Part shown: positions 52,687 to 61,864 of the stretch, piece by piece
Position numbering within the stretch: the first letter of the stretch is position 1
How the letters are laid out: each line of letters starts with the position of its first letter
Assembly: GCA_965215995.1 (NCBI GenBank)
Contig: OZ244128.1
Span: 3,038,001-3,102,000, forward strand
Length of the DNA: 64,000 bases
Reading direction: 5' to 3'
DNA from: SZUA-309 sp965215995
GTDB taxonomy: Bacteria; Pseudomonadota; Gammaproteobacteria; Pseudomonadales; Azotimanducaceae
The notes under the pieces: model-generated
The model's database searches: none
What the model was told of the DNA's origin: nothing
The model's input: only the letters and a program-made list of their open reading frames with translations
Translations under genes and position numbers: made by a program

Positions 52687-53871
52687 TCAGATTCTGGCGT
52701 GCAGGCCTTCCGTGGGTTGCTCTGTTTCTTCCTTCTTGAGCAGCGCCAGCGCCTCCGCCATCAACGCGGATTCGTTGTCACCGTCTTCGAACACCACATC
52801 CGGCTCGATGCCGGCTTTGTGAATGGTCCGGCCGTTCGGTGTGTAGTAGTAGGCGGTGGTCAGCTTGAGCGCCCGGTCACCGGTGAGCGGCATCACGGAC
52901 TGGACCGATCCCTTGCCGTAGCTGGTCACGCCGAGGAGCTTGGCCCGATCATGATCCTGAAGCGCGCCGGCGACGATCTCGGCCGCCGAGGCGGAGCCCG
53001 CGTTGATCAGCACCACGATGGGTTTGCCTGCCAGTGCATCCCGGCCTGAGGCCCGGTACTTGAGGTGGCTCGATGGCAGGCGGCCTTCGGTATAGACGAT
53101 GAGGCCGTCGGATAGAAAAGTATCGGCCACGGACACGGAAGCCTGCAGCACACCACCGGGGTTGTTCCGGAGATCCAGGATCAGGCCATCCAGTTCCTGC
53201 TCGTTCTCATCGGCCAGCTGTTCCAGTGCCCGATTGAACTCCCGGGCCGTGTCGGATTGAAACTGGGAGATGCGCACATAACCGTAGCCGGGTTCGATCA
53301 GCTTGCTGCGCACGCTGGCGACTGTGATCTCCGCCCGGGTGAGCGTCACGTCGAAGGAGTCTTCCGCGTCCCGATCGATGGTCAGATCCACGTCTGAGCC
53401 TGGCTCGCCGCGCAAGAGTGCCACCACTTCCATCAGCTTCCTGCCGGCCAGGGATTCTGAGTCGAGGGCGACGATCCGGTCACCGGGCTTCAGGCCAGCC
53501 ACCGCGGCAGGTGTGTCATCCAGTGGTGCGATAACGGTGAAGTACTCGTCCACCAGGCCGAGCTCCACGCCAATACCGCCGAACCGACCGTTGGTCTCGT
53601 CCTGCAGATCGGCGTAATCCCGCTCGTCCAGATAGTTCGAGTGGTCGTCCAGCTCATCGAGCATGCCGCGTAAGGCACTGGAAACGAGCGTTCGGCGGTC
53701 GACCTCGTTCACATAACTCGAATGCACCTGATTCAGCACCTCGTCGAACGCCTGGGATTCCGGAGACTCACCGCGGAAATCCAGCCACTTGTGGTAGCCG
53801 GAGATCCCGAGAGCGATGCCTGTCACCATGGACAGCACGATGCCGATGAGTGTGATTGGTCGAAGGTGCAT
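52687..53871 (-). CDS. ctpA: C-terminal processing peptidase (S41 family)
   Basis: 394 residues. There is an N-terminal membrane anchor/signal (ITLIGIVLSMVTGIALGISG), a PDZ domain (GIGVELGLVDEYFTVIAPLD, GLKPGDRIVALD) and the protease core with VLINAGSASAAEIVAGAL (nucleophile Ser) and TSYGKGSVQSVM (catalytic Lys). It degrades or trims periplasmic proteins such as murein hydrolases and often pairs with envC-like genes, as here. In a run gpmI-envC-ctpA-yibQ. Confidence 0.93.
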   Translation of the reverse strand: MHLRPITLIGIVLSMVTGIALGISGYHKWLDFRGESPESQAFDEVLNQVHSSYVNEVDRRTLVSSALRGMLDELDDHSNYLDERDYADLQDETNGRFGGIGVELGLVDEYFTVIAPLDDTPAAVAGLKPGDRIVALDSESLAGRKLMEVVALLRGEPGSDVDLTIDRDAEDSFDVTLTRAEITVASVRSKLIEPGYGYVRISQFQSDTAREFNRALEQLADENEQELDGLILDLRNNPGGVLQASVSVADTFLSDGLIVYTEGRLPSSHLKYRASGRDALAGKPIVVLINAGSASAAEIVAGALQDHDRAKLLGVTSYGKGSVQSVMPLTGDRALKLTTAYYYTPNGRTIHKAGIEPDVVFEDGDNESALMAEALALLKKEETEQPTEGLHARI

Positions 53872-53893
53872 GGGTGGGAAGTGTATTGGAGGC

Positions 53894-55039
53894 TCAGCGC
53901 CTTTGCAGCCATCCTATCGGATCGCGTGCGGCGCCTTTTTGACGTACTTCAAAGTACAGACCGCTCACCTGCTGGCCTCCGGACTTGCCCGCCCGGGCAA
54001 TGACTTCGCCGCCTTCGGTCCAATCACCGACGGTTTTCAACAGCACGTCCGCATGTCCGTAGAGGGTCATGAAGCCGCCGCCGTGGTCAATGATGGTGAG
54101 CAGCCCGAAGCCACGTAGCCAGTTAGCGAACACTACGCGGCCGCGGAACACGGCCTTCACTTCGGTGCCTTCCTCTGCCGCGATCAACATGCCGTGCCAG
54201 GTGAGTCTGCCATCGGCGCGGGATTGACCGAAGGCGTTCGTCACCCGCCCGGTGAGCGGCCAGGGCAGCCTGCCTTTCCGGGCCACGAACGCAGAGCCAT
54301 CCAGCTCGGTGGCACGGCGTGAGAGTTCGGCGAAGAGTTGCTCCAGCCGGTTGCGGTCCGCCTCCAGGCGTTTGCGCTCGCTGGTCTTGTCCTCCATCTC
54401 CCGATCGAGCTCGGCAATGAGTCCTCGCCGGTCTTCCCGCTCTCTGAGGAGGGCTTTTTCCCGGGATTTCAACTCTTCCTGCCGGGTGCGCGCTTCTTCC
54501 GCCCGGGTCTCCAGCTGGAAGCGGTTGTCGGCCAGATCGTCCAGAGTCTGTCGGTAGTCGTCCAACGCTTCCAGACGGGCCTCGGTGAAGTAGCGGTGGT
54601 AACGGGACATGCGTTCGAAGGTGTCCGGGGATTCCTGATTGAGCAGCAGTTTCAGAAAGTCCTGGCCAGACATGCGATAGCTCGCCGCCAGGTGCTCGCC
54701 GATCAGCTCCGCTTGCTCGATGCGCCTGGCCTCGAGGGTGTTCTGTTCCGCCGCCAGCGTGTCGATCTCGTCCTCCACCTTCTTCAGTGCCTGGTTGGCC
54801 GACTCAACGGTGCGAGCGACGGCAGCCACCTCATTGTCTTTTTCCTGCACATCCCGCTCCCAGCGCACGCGTTGCTTTTCCGCGTCCGTCATCCAGCGGT
54901 CGAGGGAGTTCAGCCGCTCCACCACCGCATCCAGTGCTTTCTTTGCCGCGGCAGGATCATCCGGTTCGGCAGCCGAAGCCTCAATGACAGGCAGGATTAG
55001 CGAGAGGGCGAGCATCAGGCTGACGGCGAGTCGGCGCAT
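53894..55039 (-). CDS. envC: Murein hydrolase activator EnvC
   Basis: 381 residues. A signal peptide (MRRLAVSLMLALSLILPVIE ... ASAAE) is followed by about 220 residues of coiled coil (WERDVQEKDNEVAAVARTVE onward) and a LytM domain. The LytM metal ligands are degenerate: HGMLIAA in place of HxGxD and LYFEVRQ in place of LHFE. That is the mark of EnvC-type activators of amidases rather than active peptidases. The ATG at 55039 defines the start; the frame is open farther up but is not coding there. Confidence 0.9.
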   Translation of the reverse strand: MRRLAVSLMLALSLILPVIEASAAEPDDPAAAKKALDAVVERLNSLDRWMTDAEKQRVRWERDVQEKDNEVAAVARTVESANQALKKVEDEIDTLAAEQNTLEARRIEQAELIGEHLAASYRMSGQDFLKLLLNQESPDTFERMSRYHRYFTEARLEALDDYRQTLDDLADNRFQLETRAEEARTRQEELKSREKALLREREDRRGLIAELDREMEDKTSERKRLEADRNRLEQLFAELSRRATELDGSAFVARKGRLPWPLTGRVTNAFGQSRADGRLTWHGMLIAAEEGTEVKAVFRGRVVFANWLRGFGLLTIIDHGGGFMTLYGHADVLLKTVGDWTEGGEVIARAGKSGGQQVSGLYFEVRQKGAARDPIGWLQRR

Positions 55040-55068
55040 TGGTCGGAACAACCGAGGTCGCTCGTGGT

Positions 55069-56645
55069 TCAAGCGCTCGCCGGCGAGCTTGAGAGGTCCG
55101 CCGGAGCAGCAACGGTTACCAGCGACTTGCCGGTCATCTCCTCGGGGATGTCCATCTGCATGAGGTCGAGCAGGGTGGGTGCCACATCGGCCAGAGTCCC
55201 CCGTTCGGCAAACTGCAGCTGGACAGGGCCCAGATAGACGAGCGGCACCGGCTCGCTGGTGTGGGCCGTGTGGGCCTGCTCGGAAACGTGATCGAGCATC
55301 TGCTCCACGTTGCCGTGGTCGGCGGTTATGAGCATCTGGCCGCCCACCTCGGCCAGCGCTTTCTCCAGCCGGCCGAGACACACGTCCAGCGTTTCCACAG
55401 CCTTCACGGCGGCATCGAAAACACCCGTGTGACCGACCATGTCGCCGTTTGCGTAGTTGCAGACGATCAGATCGTACTCCCCGGAAGCGATGGCGCCGAC
55501 CAGTTCGTCGGTCACCTTGGCGGCGCTCATCTCCGGCTGCAGGTCGTAAGTCGCGACCTTGGGCGAGGGAATCAGCAGACGCTTCTCGCCATCGAAAGGA
55601 TCTTCCCGACCGCCGGAGAAGAAGAAGGTGACGTGAGCGTACTTCTCGGTCTCCGCGATTCGCAGCTGAGTCCCGCCGTGGCCGGCGACGTACTCGCCCA
55701 GGGTGTTGCTCAGCACAGGTGCGCATCGAATGCGCAGGATGCATCGATGTCGTCGGCGTAGCGGGTGAGCATGACGAAATCGGCGAGATCCACCACCGTC
55801 CGCCGGTCGAACTCATCGAACGCCTCGGAGATGATCGCCCGGGTGATCTGTCGGGCGCGGTCAGCGCGAAAGTTCATGAACACGACCGCATCGCCGTCGG
55901 CGATCCGAACGGGTAGCTCGTCCGCTGCATGCACGGCCGTGGGCTGCACGAACTCATCGCTTTCATCCCGACCGTAGGCCTGATCCAGCGCTTCGACGGC
56001 GGTGCTGGTGTGAAAAGGCGCCTCGCCACGGATCAGCAGATTGTAGGCTCGGCTCACCCGGTCCCAGCGGCGATCCCGGTCCATGGCGTAGTAGCGGCCG
56101 CAAATGGAAGCGACGTGACCATTGCCGAGCCCGGCAAGCAACGCCTCGGCTTTTTCCAGGGAGGACCGGGCACTGCGTGGCGGTGTGTCCCGTCCGTCCA
56201 GAAAGGCGTGCAGCATCACCCGGGGAAGGCCGCGCTCGGCGGCGATGTTGAGGAGTGCGAAGATCTGATCTTCGTGGCTGTGCACACCGCCGGGAGAGAG
56301 CAGGCCCATCACGTGCAGGGTGCCGCCGGAGCTCTCCAGGCGATTGAAGCATTTGTTCAATGCCCGGTTTCTGGCGAACTCGCCCTGCTCGATGGCGCGG
56401 TTGATCCGGGTCAGGTCCTGATAGACCACCCGACCGGCGCCCAGATTCATATGACCGACTTCCGAATTGCCCATCTGACCATCCGGAAGGCCCACATCGG
56501 AGCCGGACCCGGAGATCAGGGTGTGCGGCGCATCCTGCCAGTAGCGGTCCCAGTTCGGTGTGTCGGCGGCGGCAATGGCGTTGCCTTCCTCGGCTTCGCG
56601 GTAACCAAAACCATCCAGAACGATGAGAACCGTGGGTGTCTTCAA
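55069..56645 (-). pseudogene. gpmI: Phosphoglycerate mutase (2,3-BPG-independent), frameshifted
   Basis: The N-terminal two thirds (TVLIVLDGFGYREAEEGNAI, GQMGNSEVGHMNLGAGR, AFLDGRDTPPRSA) and the last third (GEYVAGHGGTQLRIAETEKY, TADHGNVEQMLDH) are both excellent GpmI sequence but lie in different frames. The first frame ends after CAFDAHLC; the second begins ...VLSNTLGEYV. One missing base near 55714-55722 would restore about 525 residues. A working gpmI would catalyse 3PG to 2PG. A sequencing error is likely, since the rest is unspoiled. The start is uncertain; TTG at 56645 is the best visible. Confidence 0.9.
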
Positions 56646-56754
56646 GGGCGTGACCGGGTGGCTGAGAAGGGTGGGGGATTTTAGCAGAAAGGTGCGATTC
56701 AGCAGAAAGTCGCTGACCCCTGGAAAGTCGCAGGCCAGCGCCGGAATCGCCGTG

Positions 56755-56760
56755 TATAAT
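56755..56760 (+). promoter_or_regulatory. -10 element upstream of the rhodanese-secB operon
   Basis: A perfect TATAAT 42 bases before the rhodanese start codon, in the gap between divergent gpmI and the rhodanese gene. No convincing -35 is seen. Confidence 0.45.
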
Positions 56761-56801
56761 CGCGCGTCTTTTTCGCACACGTCGCCGTCCCGGCACCTGA
56801 T

Positions 56802-57218
56802 ATGGATCAGCTCTTCAGCTTCATCGGCAATCATCCGTTCCTGGTGGGCACCTTCATCCTGCTGCTCGCGTTGTTCATCCGAAATGAGACCCAGCGCGGT
56901 GGTCAGTCGGTTTCCGCTCAGCAACTGGTGGATCTGGTCAATCGCTCCGATGCGGTGGTGCTCGATGTGCGGGAGAAGAAGGAGTTCGAGGCGGGCCACA
57001 TCGTGGATGCCATCAATATCCCTTACTCTGCGCTGGAGTCCCGGCTCTCCGAACTCAAGGACTTCAAGAGCCGGCCGCTGGTGGTGGCCTGCAAGATGGG
57101 CCAGCACTCGGGCGCGGCGGGTACCCTGCTGAGAAAAAACGGCTTCGAGCAGGTGAGCCGGTTGACCGGCGGTGTCGCCGAGTGGCGTAACCAGAGCCTG
57201 CCGGTGGTGAAATCATGA
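56802..57218 (+). CDS. Membrane-anchored rhodanese (YibN-like)
   Basis: 138 residues. One N-terminal helix (FLVGTFILLLALFI), then a rhodanese domain with VVLDVREKKEFEAGHIVDAI and the catalytic cysteine loop VACKMGQHSG. YibN-type proteins stand next to secB (and grxC) in gammaproteobacteria. grxC is missing here, and the stop overlaps secB by 4 bases. Confidence 0.9.
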   Translation: MDQLFSFIGNHPFLVGTFILLLALFIRNETQRGGQSVSAQQLVDLVNRSDAVVLDVREKKEFEAGHIVDAINIPYSALESRLSELKDFKSRPLVVACKMGQHSGAAGTLLRKNGFEQVSRLTGGVAEWRNQSLPVVKS

Positions 57219-57721
57219 GCGATCAGGCGGCATCGGACGCGACTGACAGACCCGCGCAGGGGCAGGTGCGGATCGAGAAGCTGTATCTGAAAGACGCGTC
57301 CTTTGAATCGCCGAACACACCGGCCATGTTCCAGCAGGAATGGAAGCCGGAGATCGAGCTGAACATAAACACCCGCTCCGAGCAGGTGGTGCCGAGCTAC
57401 TTCGAGGTGGTGGTCACCGTTACCGTGACGGCGAAGCTCACCGGTAAAACGGCCTTCATCGCCGAGGTGCAGCAGGCGGGTTTGTTTCAGATGGAAGGCT
57501 TCCCGGACGAAGCCATCCGCCGCACGGTCGGCATCTTCTGCCCGACCACGCTCTTTCCGTACGTACGGGAAGCGGTGGATTCGCTGGTGGTGAGAGGCGG
57601 CTTTCCGCCGCTCAATCTGGTGCCCATCAACTTTGAAGCGGCCTTCGAGGAAGCCATGCGCCATGCCGAAGCCGAGGCGGCGAAGGCGGGCAACTCGGGC
57701 GATAGGCCGGTCACCCACTGA
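57215..57721 (+). CDS. secB: Protein-export chaperone SecB
   Basis: 168 residues. RIEKLYLKDASFESPNTPAM, YFEVVVTVTVTAKL, AGLFQMEGF and CPTTLFPYVREAVDSL match SecB, the tetrameric chaperone that delivers unfolded preproteins to SecA. Coupled to the rhodanese gene by ATGA. Converges with trmL. Confidence 0.95.
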   Translation: MSDQAASDATDRPAQGQVRIEKLYLKDASFESPNTPAMFQQEWKPEIELNINTRSEQVVPSYFEVVVTVTVTAKLTGKTAFIAEVQQAGLFQMEGFPDEAIRRTVGIFCPTTLFPYVREAVDSLVVRGGFPPLNLVPINFEAAFEEAMRHAEAEAAKAGNSGDRPVTH

Positions 57722-57762
57722 CCGGGATACCCCACTGGAGCCTTCAGCGTCCGCCGGAGCCT

Positions 57763-58230
57763 TCAGCGTCCGCCAAAGAAACCGATCTGACGCCAGGCTT
57801 CGTAGAGCACCACGGACACGCTGTTCGCCATATTCAGCGATCTGGACACGGGCTGCATGGGCAGGCGCAACACCCGCTCAGGCCCGAGGTCGTCCAGCAA
57901 CGTCTGAGGCAGGCCGCGGGTTTCCGGGCCGAACATCAACACATCGCCCTGCTGAAAGTGGGCATCCGCGTAAAGGCGTGATCCGCGGGTGGACAGGGCA
58001 AATACCCGATCCCGGCCGGTCTCGGTGAGGCAGGCATCCAGGTTCGGATGCAGGTGCACGTCGGCGAACTCCCGGTAGTCGAGCCCGGCCCGGCGCATGC
58101 GGGTATCGTCGAGCTCGAAGCCGAGGGGCTCCACCAGGTGCAGGAGGGCGCCGGTGTTGGCCGCCAGGCGCATCACGTTGCCCGTGTTCGGGGGAATCTC
58201 CGGCTCGTAGAGAACGATATGGAACGGCAT
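57763..58230 (-). CDS. trmL: tRNA (cytidine/uridine-34-2'-O)-methyltransferase
   Basis: 155 residues, a SPOUT-class enzyme: IVLYEPEIPPNTGNVMRLAA, LMFGPETRGLP and the knot motif LRLPMQPVSRSLNMANSVSV. It methylates the wobble ribose of tRNA-Leu isoacceptors. The ATG at 58230 with GGAAG upstream is preferred to one ten codons earlier. Confidence 0.93.
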   Translation of the reverse strand: MPFHIVLYEPEIPPNTGNVMRLAANTGALLHLVEPLGFELDDTRMRRAGLDYREFADVHLHPNLDACLTETGRDRVFALSTRGSRLYADAHFQQGDVLMFGPETRGLPQTLLDDLGPERVLRLPMQPVSRSLNMANSVSVVLYEAWRQIGFFGGR

Positions 58231-58282
58231 GACGGCTTCCGCTTGGTCAACGCCGATCATAGACGATCGCCCGCTGGGGTGA

Positions 58283-59701
58283 TCACAGGTCGTTGAGGTG
58301 CAGCTCCGAGATTTTTCGAGTCAGGGTGTTGCGGCCCCAGCCAAGCAACTTGGCCGCGTCCTGGCGCCTACCACCGGTCTGACGCAAGGCGACCCGGATC
58401 ATCACCTCTTCGTATCGGGGTGTGGTGATATCCAGCAGCGGCTTGCCTATCTGCTCGCTGGCGGCCTGCTCAGCCCAGTGCTCCAGCGCTTTCTCCCAAC
58501 GCACGCCGTTCACCGTTTCCGGTTCGATCTCGGTCCTGAGCTCTGGCGGCAGGTCGCCCGGATGGATCTCGCGACCGGCGGCCATGACAGTCAGCCAGCG
58601 GCAGGTGTTTTCGAGCTGGCGCACATTGCCGGGCCAGGGCAGGGCGCTTAAGTAGTCCATGGTTTCAGGGCGCAGGATCTTCGCTTCCTCGCCGAGCTCA
58701 GCGGCCGCCCGGTCCAGGAAGTGCCGGGCCAGGAGCGGAATGTCCGTGCGCCGCTCGGCGAGGGACGGAACGTGCACGCTGATCACGTTCAGGCGGTGGA
58801 ACAGATCCTCCCGGAAACTGCCTTCCCTGACCCGGTCTTCCAGGTTCTGGTGCGTGGCAGCGATGATCCGCACATCCACCTTTATGGGCGAGTGACCGCC
58901 CACCCGGTAGAACTCGCCGTCTGCAAGCACGCGAAGCAGACGGGTCTGAGTGTCCTGGGGCATGTCGCCGATCTCATCGAGAAACAGCGTGCCGCCGTTG
59001 GCCTGCTCGAATCGTCCCACCCGGCGTGTGTTGGCCCCGGTGAATGCGCCCTTCTCATGTCCGAAAAGCTCTGACTCCACCAGCTCCCTGGGAATGGCCG
59101 CCATGTTCAGAGCCACGAAGGTCCCCTGGGCGCGCGGGCTGTGCCGGTGCAGTGCCTGGGCCACAAGCTCCTTGCCGGAACCGGATGCGCCACGAATGAG
59201 CACGCTCACGTTGGAGTTGGCCAGACGGCCGATGGCGCGAAACACCTCCTGCATAGCCGGTGCCTGGCCGATGATCTCCTGCTGCATGGTCCGCTCGTCG
59301 GCGCCAGCCTGGTCCGGGCCGCCACCGGCGAGCTCGGCCGCGGCGGCGATGGCCCTTTTCACGATGGCGAGCGCCTCATCCACATCGAAAGGCTTCGGCA
59401 GGTACTCGAACGCACCGGACTGATAGGCGCTGATGGCGCTGTCCAGATCGGAGTGCGCGGTCATGATGATCACGGGCAGGTCCGGGTATGCCTCATGAAT
59501 GCGGGAGATGAAGTCGAGGCCGTCCGTGCCCGGCATGCGCACGTCGGTGATCACGGCACTCGGCCGCTCGTCGTGCAGATAGTGCATGGCGTGGTCGGCC
59601 GAGGCAAAGGCGGAGATGGGTATGCCCGCCTGGGTCATCGCCTTCTCCAGAACCCAGCGGATGGATCGGTCGTCATCCACGACCCAGACTCGATTGCTCA
59701 T
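58283..59701 (-). CDS. ntrC: Nitrogen regulator NtrC (sigma-54 activator)
   Basis: 472 residues in three domains. A receiver (VWVVDDDRSIRWVLEKA with phospho-acceptor in VITDVRMPGTDG) is followed by an AAA+ domain with Walker A RGASGSGKELVAQALH and the sigma-54-contacting GAFTGA loop. A Fis-type HTH closes the protein (GRRQDAAKLLGWGRNTLTRK). Phosphorylated by NtrB, it activates glnA and other nitrogen genes. The start overlaps the ntrB stop by 4 bases. Confidence 0.96.
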   Translation of the reverse strand: MSNRVWVVDDDRSIRWVLEKAMTQAGIPISAFASADHAMHYLHDERPSAVITDVRMPGTDGLDFISRIHEAYPDLPVIIMTAHSDLDSAISAYQSGAFEYLPKPFDVDEALAIVKRAIAAAAELAGGGPDQAGADERTMQQEIIGQAPAMQEVFRAIGRLANSNVSVLIRGASGSGKELVAQALHRHSPRAQGTFVALNMAAIPRELVESELFGHEKGAFTGANTRRVGRFEQANGGTLFLDEIGDMPQDTQTRLLRVLADGEFYRVGGHSPIKVDVRIIAATHQNLEDRVREGSFREDLFHRLNVISVHVPSLAERRTDIPLLARHFLDRAAAELGEEAKILRPETMDYLSALPWPGNVRQLENTCRWLTVMAAGREIHPGDLPPELRTEIEPETVNGVRWEKALEHWAEQAASEQIGKPLLDITTPRYEEVMIRVALRQTGGRRQDAAKLLGWGRNTLTRKISELHLNDL

Positions 59702-60852
59702 TCGTTTGCAGTCCCGTTGTTCTCGATAGTCGCCGTCGTCTCCTCGACTTCCAGCGGCAGAAAGACGGAGAAGCAGGTGTGACCGGGTTGGCTCTCGCAC
59801 TCGATGACGCCGCCATGCTGGCCGATCACAGACTGGGTGATGGCAAGGCCCAGGCCACTGCCGTCGGCCCGGCTGGTGATCATCGGGTAGAAGATCTCGT
59901 CGATCATTGACTCATCGATGCCCGGCCCGTTGTCGATGATGTCTACCCTGGCGACCATCCGGTGCTTCACGCCGTCGATGGTGAAAGTGCGGACGACGCG
60001 GGTTTTCAGGGTTATGGAGGGGGCGGAAGTGTCCGCTTCGGCCAGTGACTGGGCGGCGTTGCGCACCATGTTCAGCAGGGCCTGGATAATCTGGTCCTCG
60101 TCCCCGTAGAGCTCCGGCAGGCTCGGGTCGTAGTCCCGCTCGAAGGTGAGGGCAGCGGGAAACTCCACCTCAACCAGCCGAATCACATGTTCGAGGATGC
60201 GGTGAATGTTGAAGTTGCCGGTGCGGGGTTCCTGATTGGGGCCGAGCAGCCGGTCGACCAGTTCCGACAGTCGGTCCGCTTCGTGGATGATGATCTGGGT
60301 GTATTCCCGAAGATCGGCGGATGCCAGTTCCCGTTCGAGCAGCTGCGCCGCCCCGCGCAACCCGCCGAGCGGATTTTTGACTTCATGAGCCAGACCTCGA
60401 AGCAGCTCCCGGGTGGTCTTAAACGAGGAGCGGGTCCGATCATCACGGTTGATGCGCACCAGGCGGCTGATGGGCTGAAGCTCCACCACCAGGCATTCCA
60501 TGATGGGATCCAGGGAGATGGTCAGATCGGCGGTCACGTCCTGGCCCTGCCTGGTGCGGAACTCGGCCGCCCGACGGGTCAGGGTGAGGCCGGATTCGAA
60601 TATCTCCTGGAACAACCCGAACGCATCGGAGCCGTCATCGTAGAGCAGCGCATCAGCCCCCTGGCCGATGGCCCGGGCAGCACTCGTGCCGAACAGGGCC
60701 TCAGCTGCCGGGTTCATGTAGGCAATCTTCCCGTCCGCGCCCACGACCACCACCGCTGTCAGCAGCATGTCGATCACGTCAGCCTGTCTGATTGTCTGCT
60801 CGCTCAAGGCGTCTTCCGGCAGTCCCTGACTCGGGGATGTCCAACTGGTCAC
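59698..60852 (-). CDS. ntrB: Nitrogen regulation sensor kinase NtrB
   Basis: 384 residues from a GTG. A PAS domain (VVVVGADGKIAYMNPAAEAL) is followed by the H box LRGLAHEVKNPLGGLRGAAQ with the phosphorylated His, then an HATPase with DNGPGIDESMIDEIF and GSGLGLAITQSVIGQHGG. A cytosolic kinase controlled by PII, it phosphorylates NtrC. Operon with ntrC. Confidence 0.95.
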   Translation of the reverse strand: MTSWTSPSQGLPEDALSEQTIRQADVIDMLLTAVVVVGADGKIAYMNPAAEALFGTSAARAIGQGADALLYDDGSDAFGLFQEIFESGLTLTRRAAEFRTRQGQDVTADLTISLDPIMECLVVELQPISRLVRINRDDRTRSSFKTTRELLRGLAHEVKNPLGGLRGAAQLLERELASADLREYTQIIIHEADRLSELVDRLLGPNQEPRTGNFNIHRILEHVIRLVEVEFPAALTFERDYDPSLPELYGDEDQIIQALLNMVRNAAQSLAEADTSAPSITLKTRVVRTFTIDGVKHRMVARVDIIDNGPGIDESMIDEIFYPMITSRADGSGLGLAITQSVIGQHGGVIECESQPGHTCFSVFLPLEVEETTATIENNGTANE

Positions 60853-61019
60853 TACTGGGATAGCAAGATACGGTCCAATTCTGCACCGTTTTCGGGAGTC
60901 GGCCTAAACCGCTCAGTGTGAGTACTTACTTACTTGCTAGGTTTTATTTTCGGTACAGATACCGTGAGGGCGCAGGAGAACCGTGCGATCCCCGTCAGAC
61001 GCAAGTATACAGGAACGAC

Positions 61020-61034
61020 GCACCAAAATGGTGC
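61020..61034. promoter_or_regulatory. NtrC-binding site upstream of ntrB
   Basis: GCACCA-AAA-TGGTGC, a perfect match to the palindromic NtrC consensus, 168 bases upstream of the ntrB start. It suggests autoregulation of ntrBC. Confidence 0.8.
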
Positions 61035-61036
61035 AA

Positions 61037-61678
61037 TCAGCTTGCTGGGCCTGGTCGTGCGGCACCGCCGGCGTAGCGCAACATGTGGAAAGTGGACTGA
61101 TTGGAGCGAATCAGGACCTGACCGCTCTCATCAACGATTTCCACGGTGATGGTATGGGTGCCCCGGTCCACGTTGGCCAGATCGAAGCTCGCCCGGGATC
61201 CCTCCTGGACCACAGTGCCATCCATCAGCAGTCGGGCGACGTGGCCGCGCTGCAGGCGGGGATTGACGTTGGTGACGATGGTGATGTTGCCCGCGTTCTC
61301 ACGTACCGGTTCATCGTCGGCCGGAGAGACGATTTCCAGAGCCAGGTAGCTGAACGGGGGCTCTTCCTCTTCGCCTTCCTCCGATTCGACGATCCATTCG
61401 TTGGCGTTCGGAATGGCCTCGTCCACCGCGAAAGAATTAGGATTTTCGATGATGATCTGCTCGGCGTTCTCGTCGTCTTCCCGGGGCGGGATGTCTGTGA
61501 AGACCACATTGCCGTGCTCATCCACCGTTTTGTAGATCTCTGCCTGGGCAGGCAGGCCGAGCGCTGCGATGACGCTGAGCGCCAGCAGGGCACGCAGCTG
61601 CGTCTGAAGGACGTTTTGCACTGCTCTGCTTGCCGCTTCAGGGGTTGTTCTGCGTAGAGTTCTGAGTATTGCCGTCAT
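61037..61678 (-). CDS. DUF4124 domain-containing periplasmic protein
   Basis: 213 residues. A long signal segment (LRALLALSVIAALGLPAQAE) is followed by the DUF4124 pattern IYKTVDEHGNVVFTDIPPRE. The C-terminal part has beta-strand character (HTITVEIVDESGQVLIRSNQ). Proteins of this kind are often encoded between glnA and ntrB. Function unknown. Confidence 0.85.
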   Translation of the reverse strand: MTAILRTLRRTTPEAASRAVQNVLQTQLRALLALSVIAALGLPAQAEIYKTVDEHGNVVFTDIPPREDDENAEQIIIENPNSFAVDEAIPNANEWIVESEEGEEEEPPFSYLALEIVSPADDEPVRENAGNITIVTNVNPRLQRGHVARLLMDGTVVQEGSRASFDLANVDRGTHTITVEIVDESGQVLIRSNQSTFHMLRYAGGAARPGPAS

Positions 61679-61777
61679 GGTCGAAACCGATCCATTTCAT
61701 GCTGCCAATGGCCGAAAGATACCACTCCGAGAGACCCGAAACCGCTATCCGTTTACCGAAATTGAACCTCTTAGGGC

Positions 61778-61811
61778 AAAAAAAAGCCCCGAAACGTAGG
61801 CATTTCGGGGC
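61778..61811 (-). terminator. Rho-independent terminator of glnA
   Basis: On the minus strand, GCCCCGAAA pairs with TTTCGGGGC across an 8-base loop, followed by a run of eight T. It lies about 55 bases after the glnA stop. Confidence 0.9.
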
Positions 61812-61864
61812 GATTTTCCGGTTTTGTGAGCTCGGGGCTGCATTGCGCCCCGAGATCCGGGCGA

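Noticed and set aside
55040..55816. Long minus-strand frame extending envC upstream to 55816
   Set aside because: That extension lies over gpmI in another frame. envC has a proper signal peptide starting at 55039.
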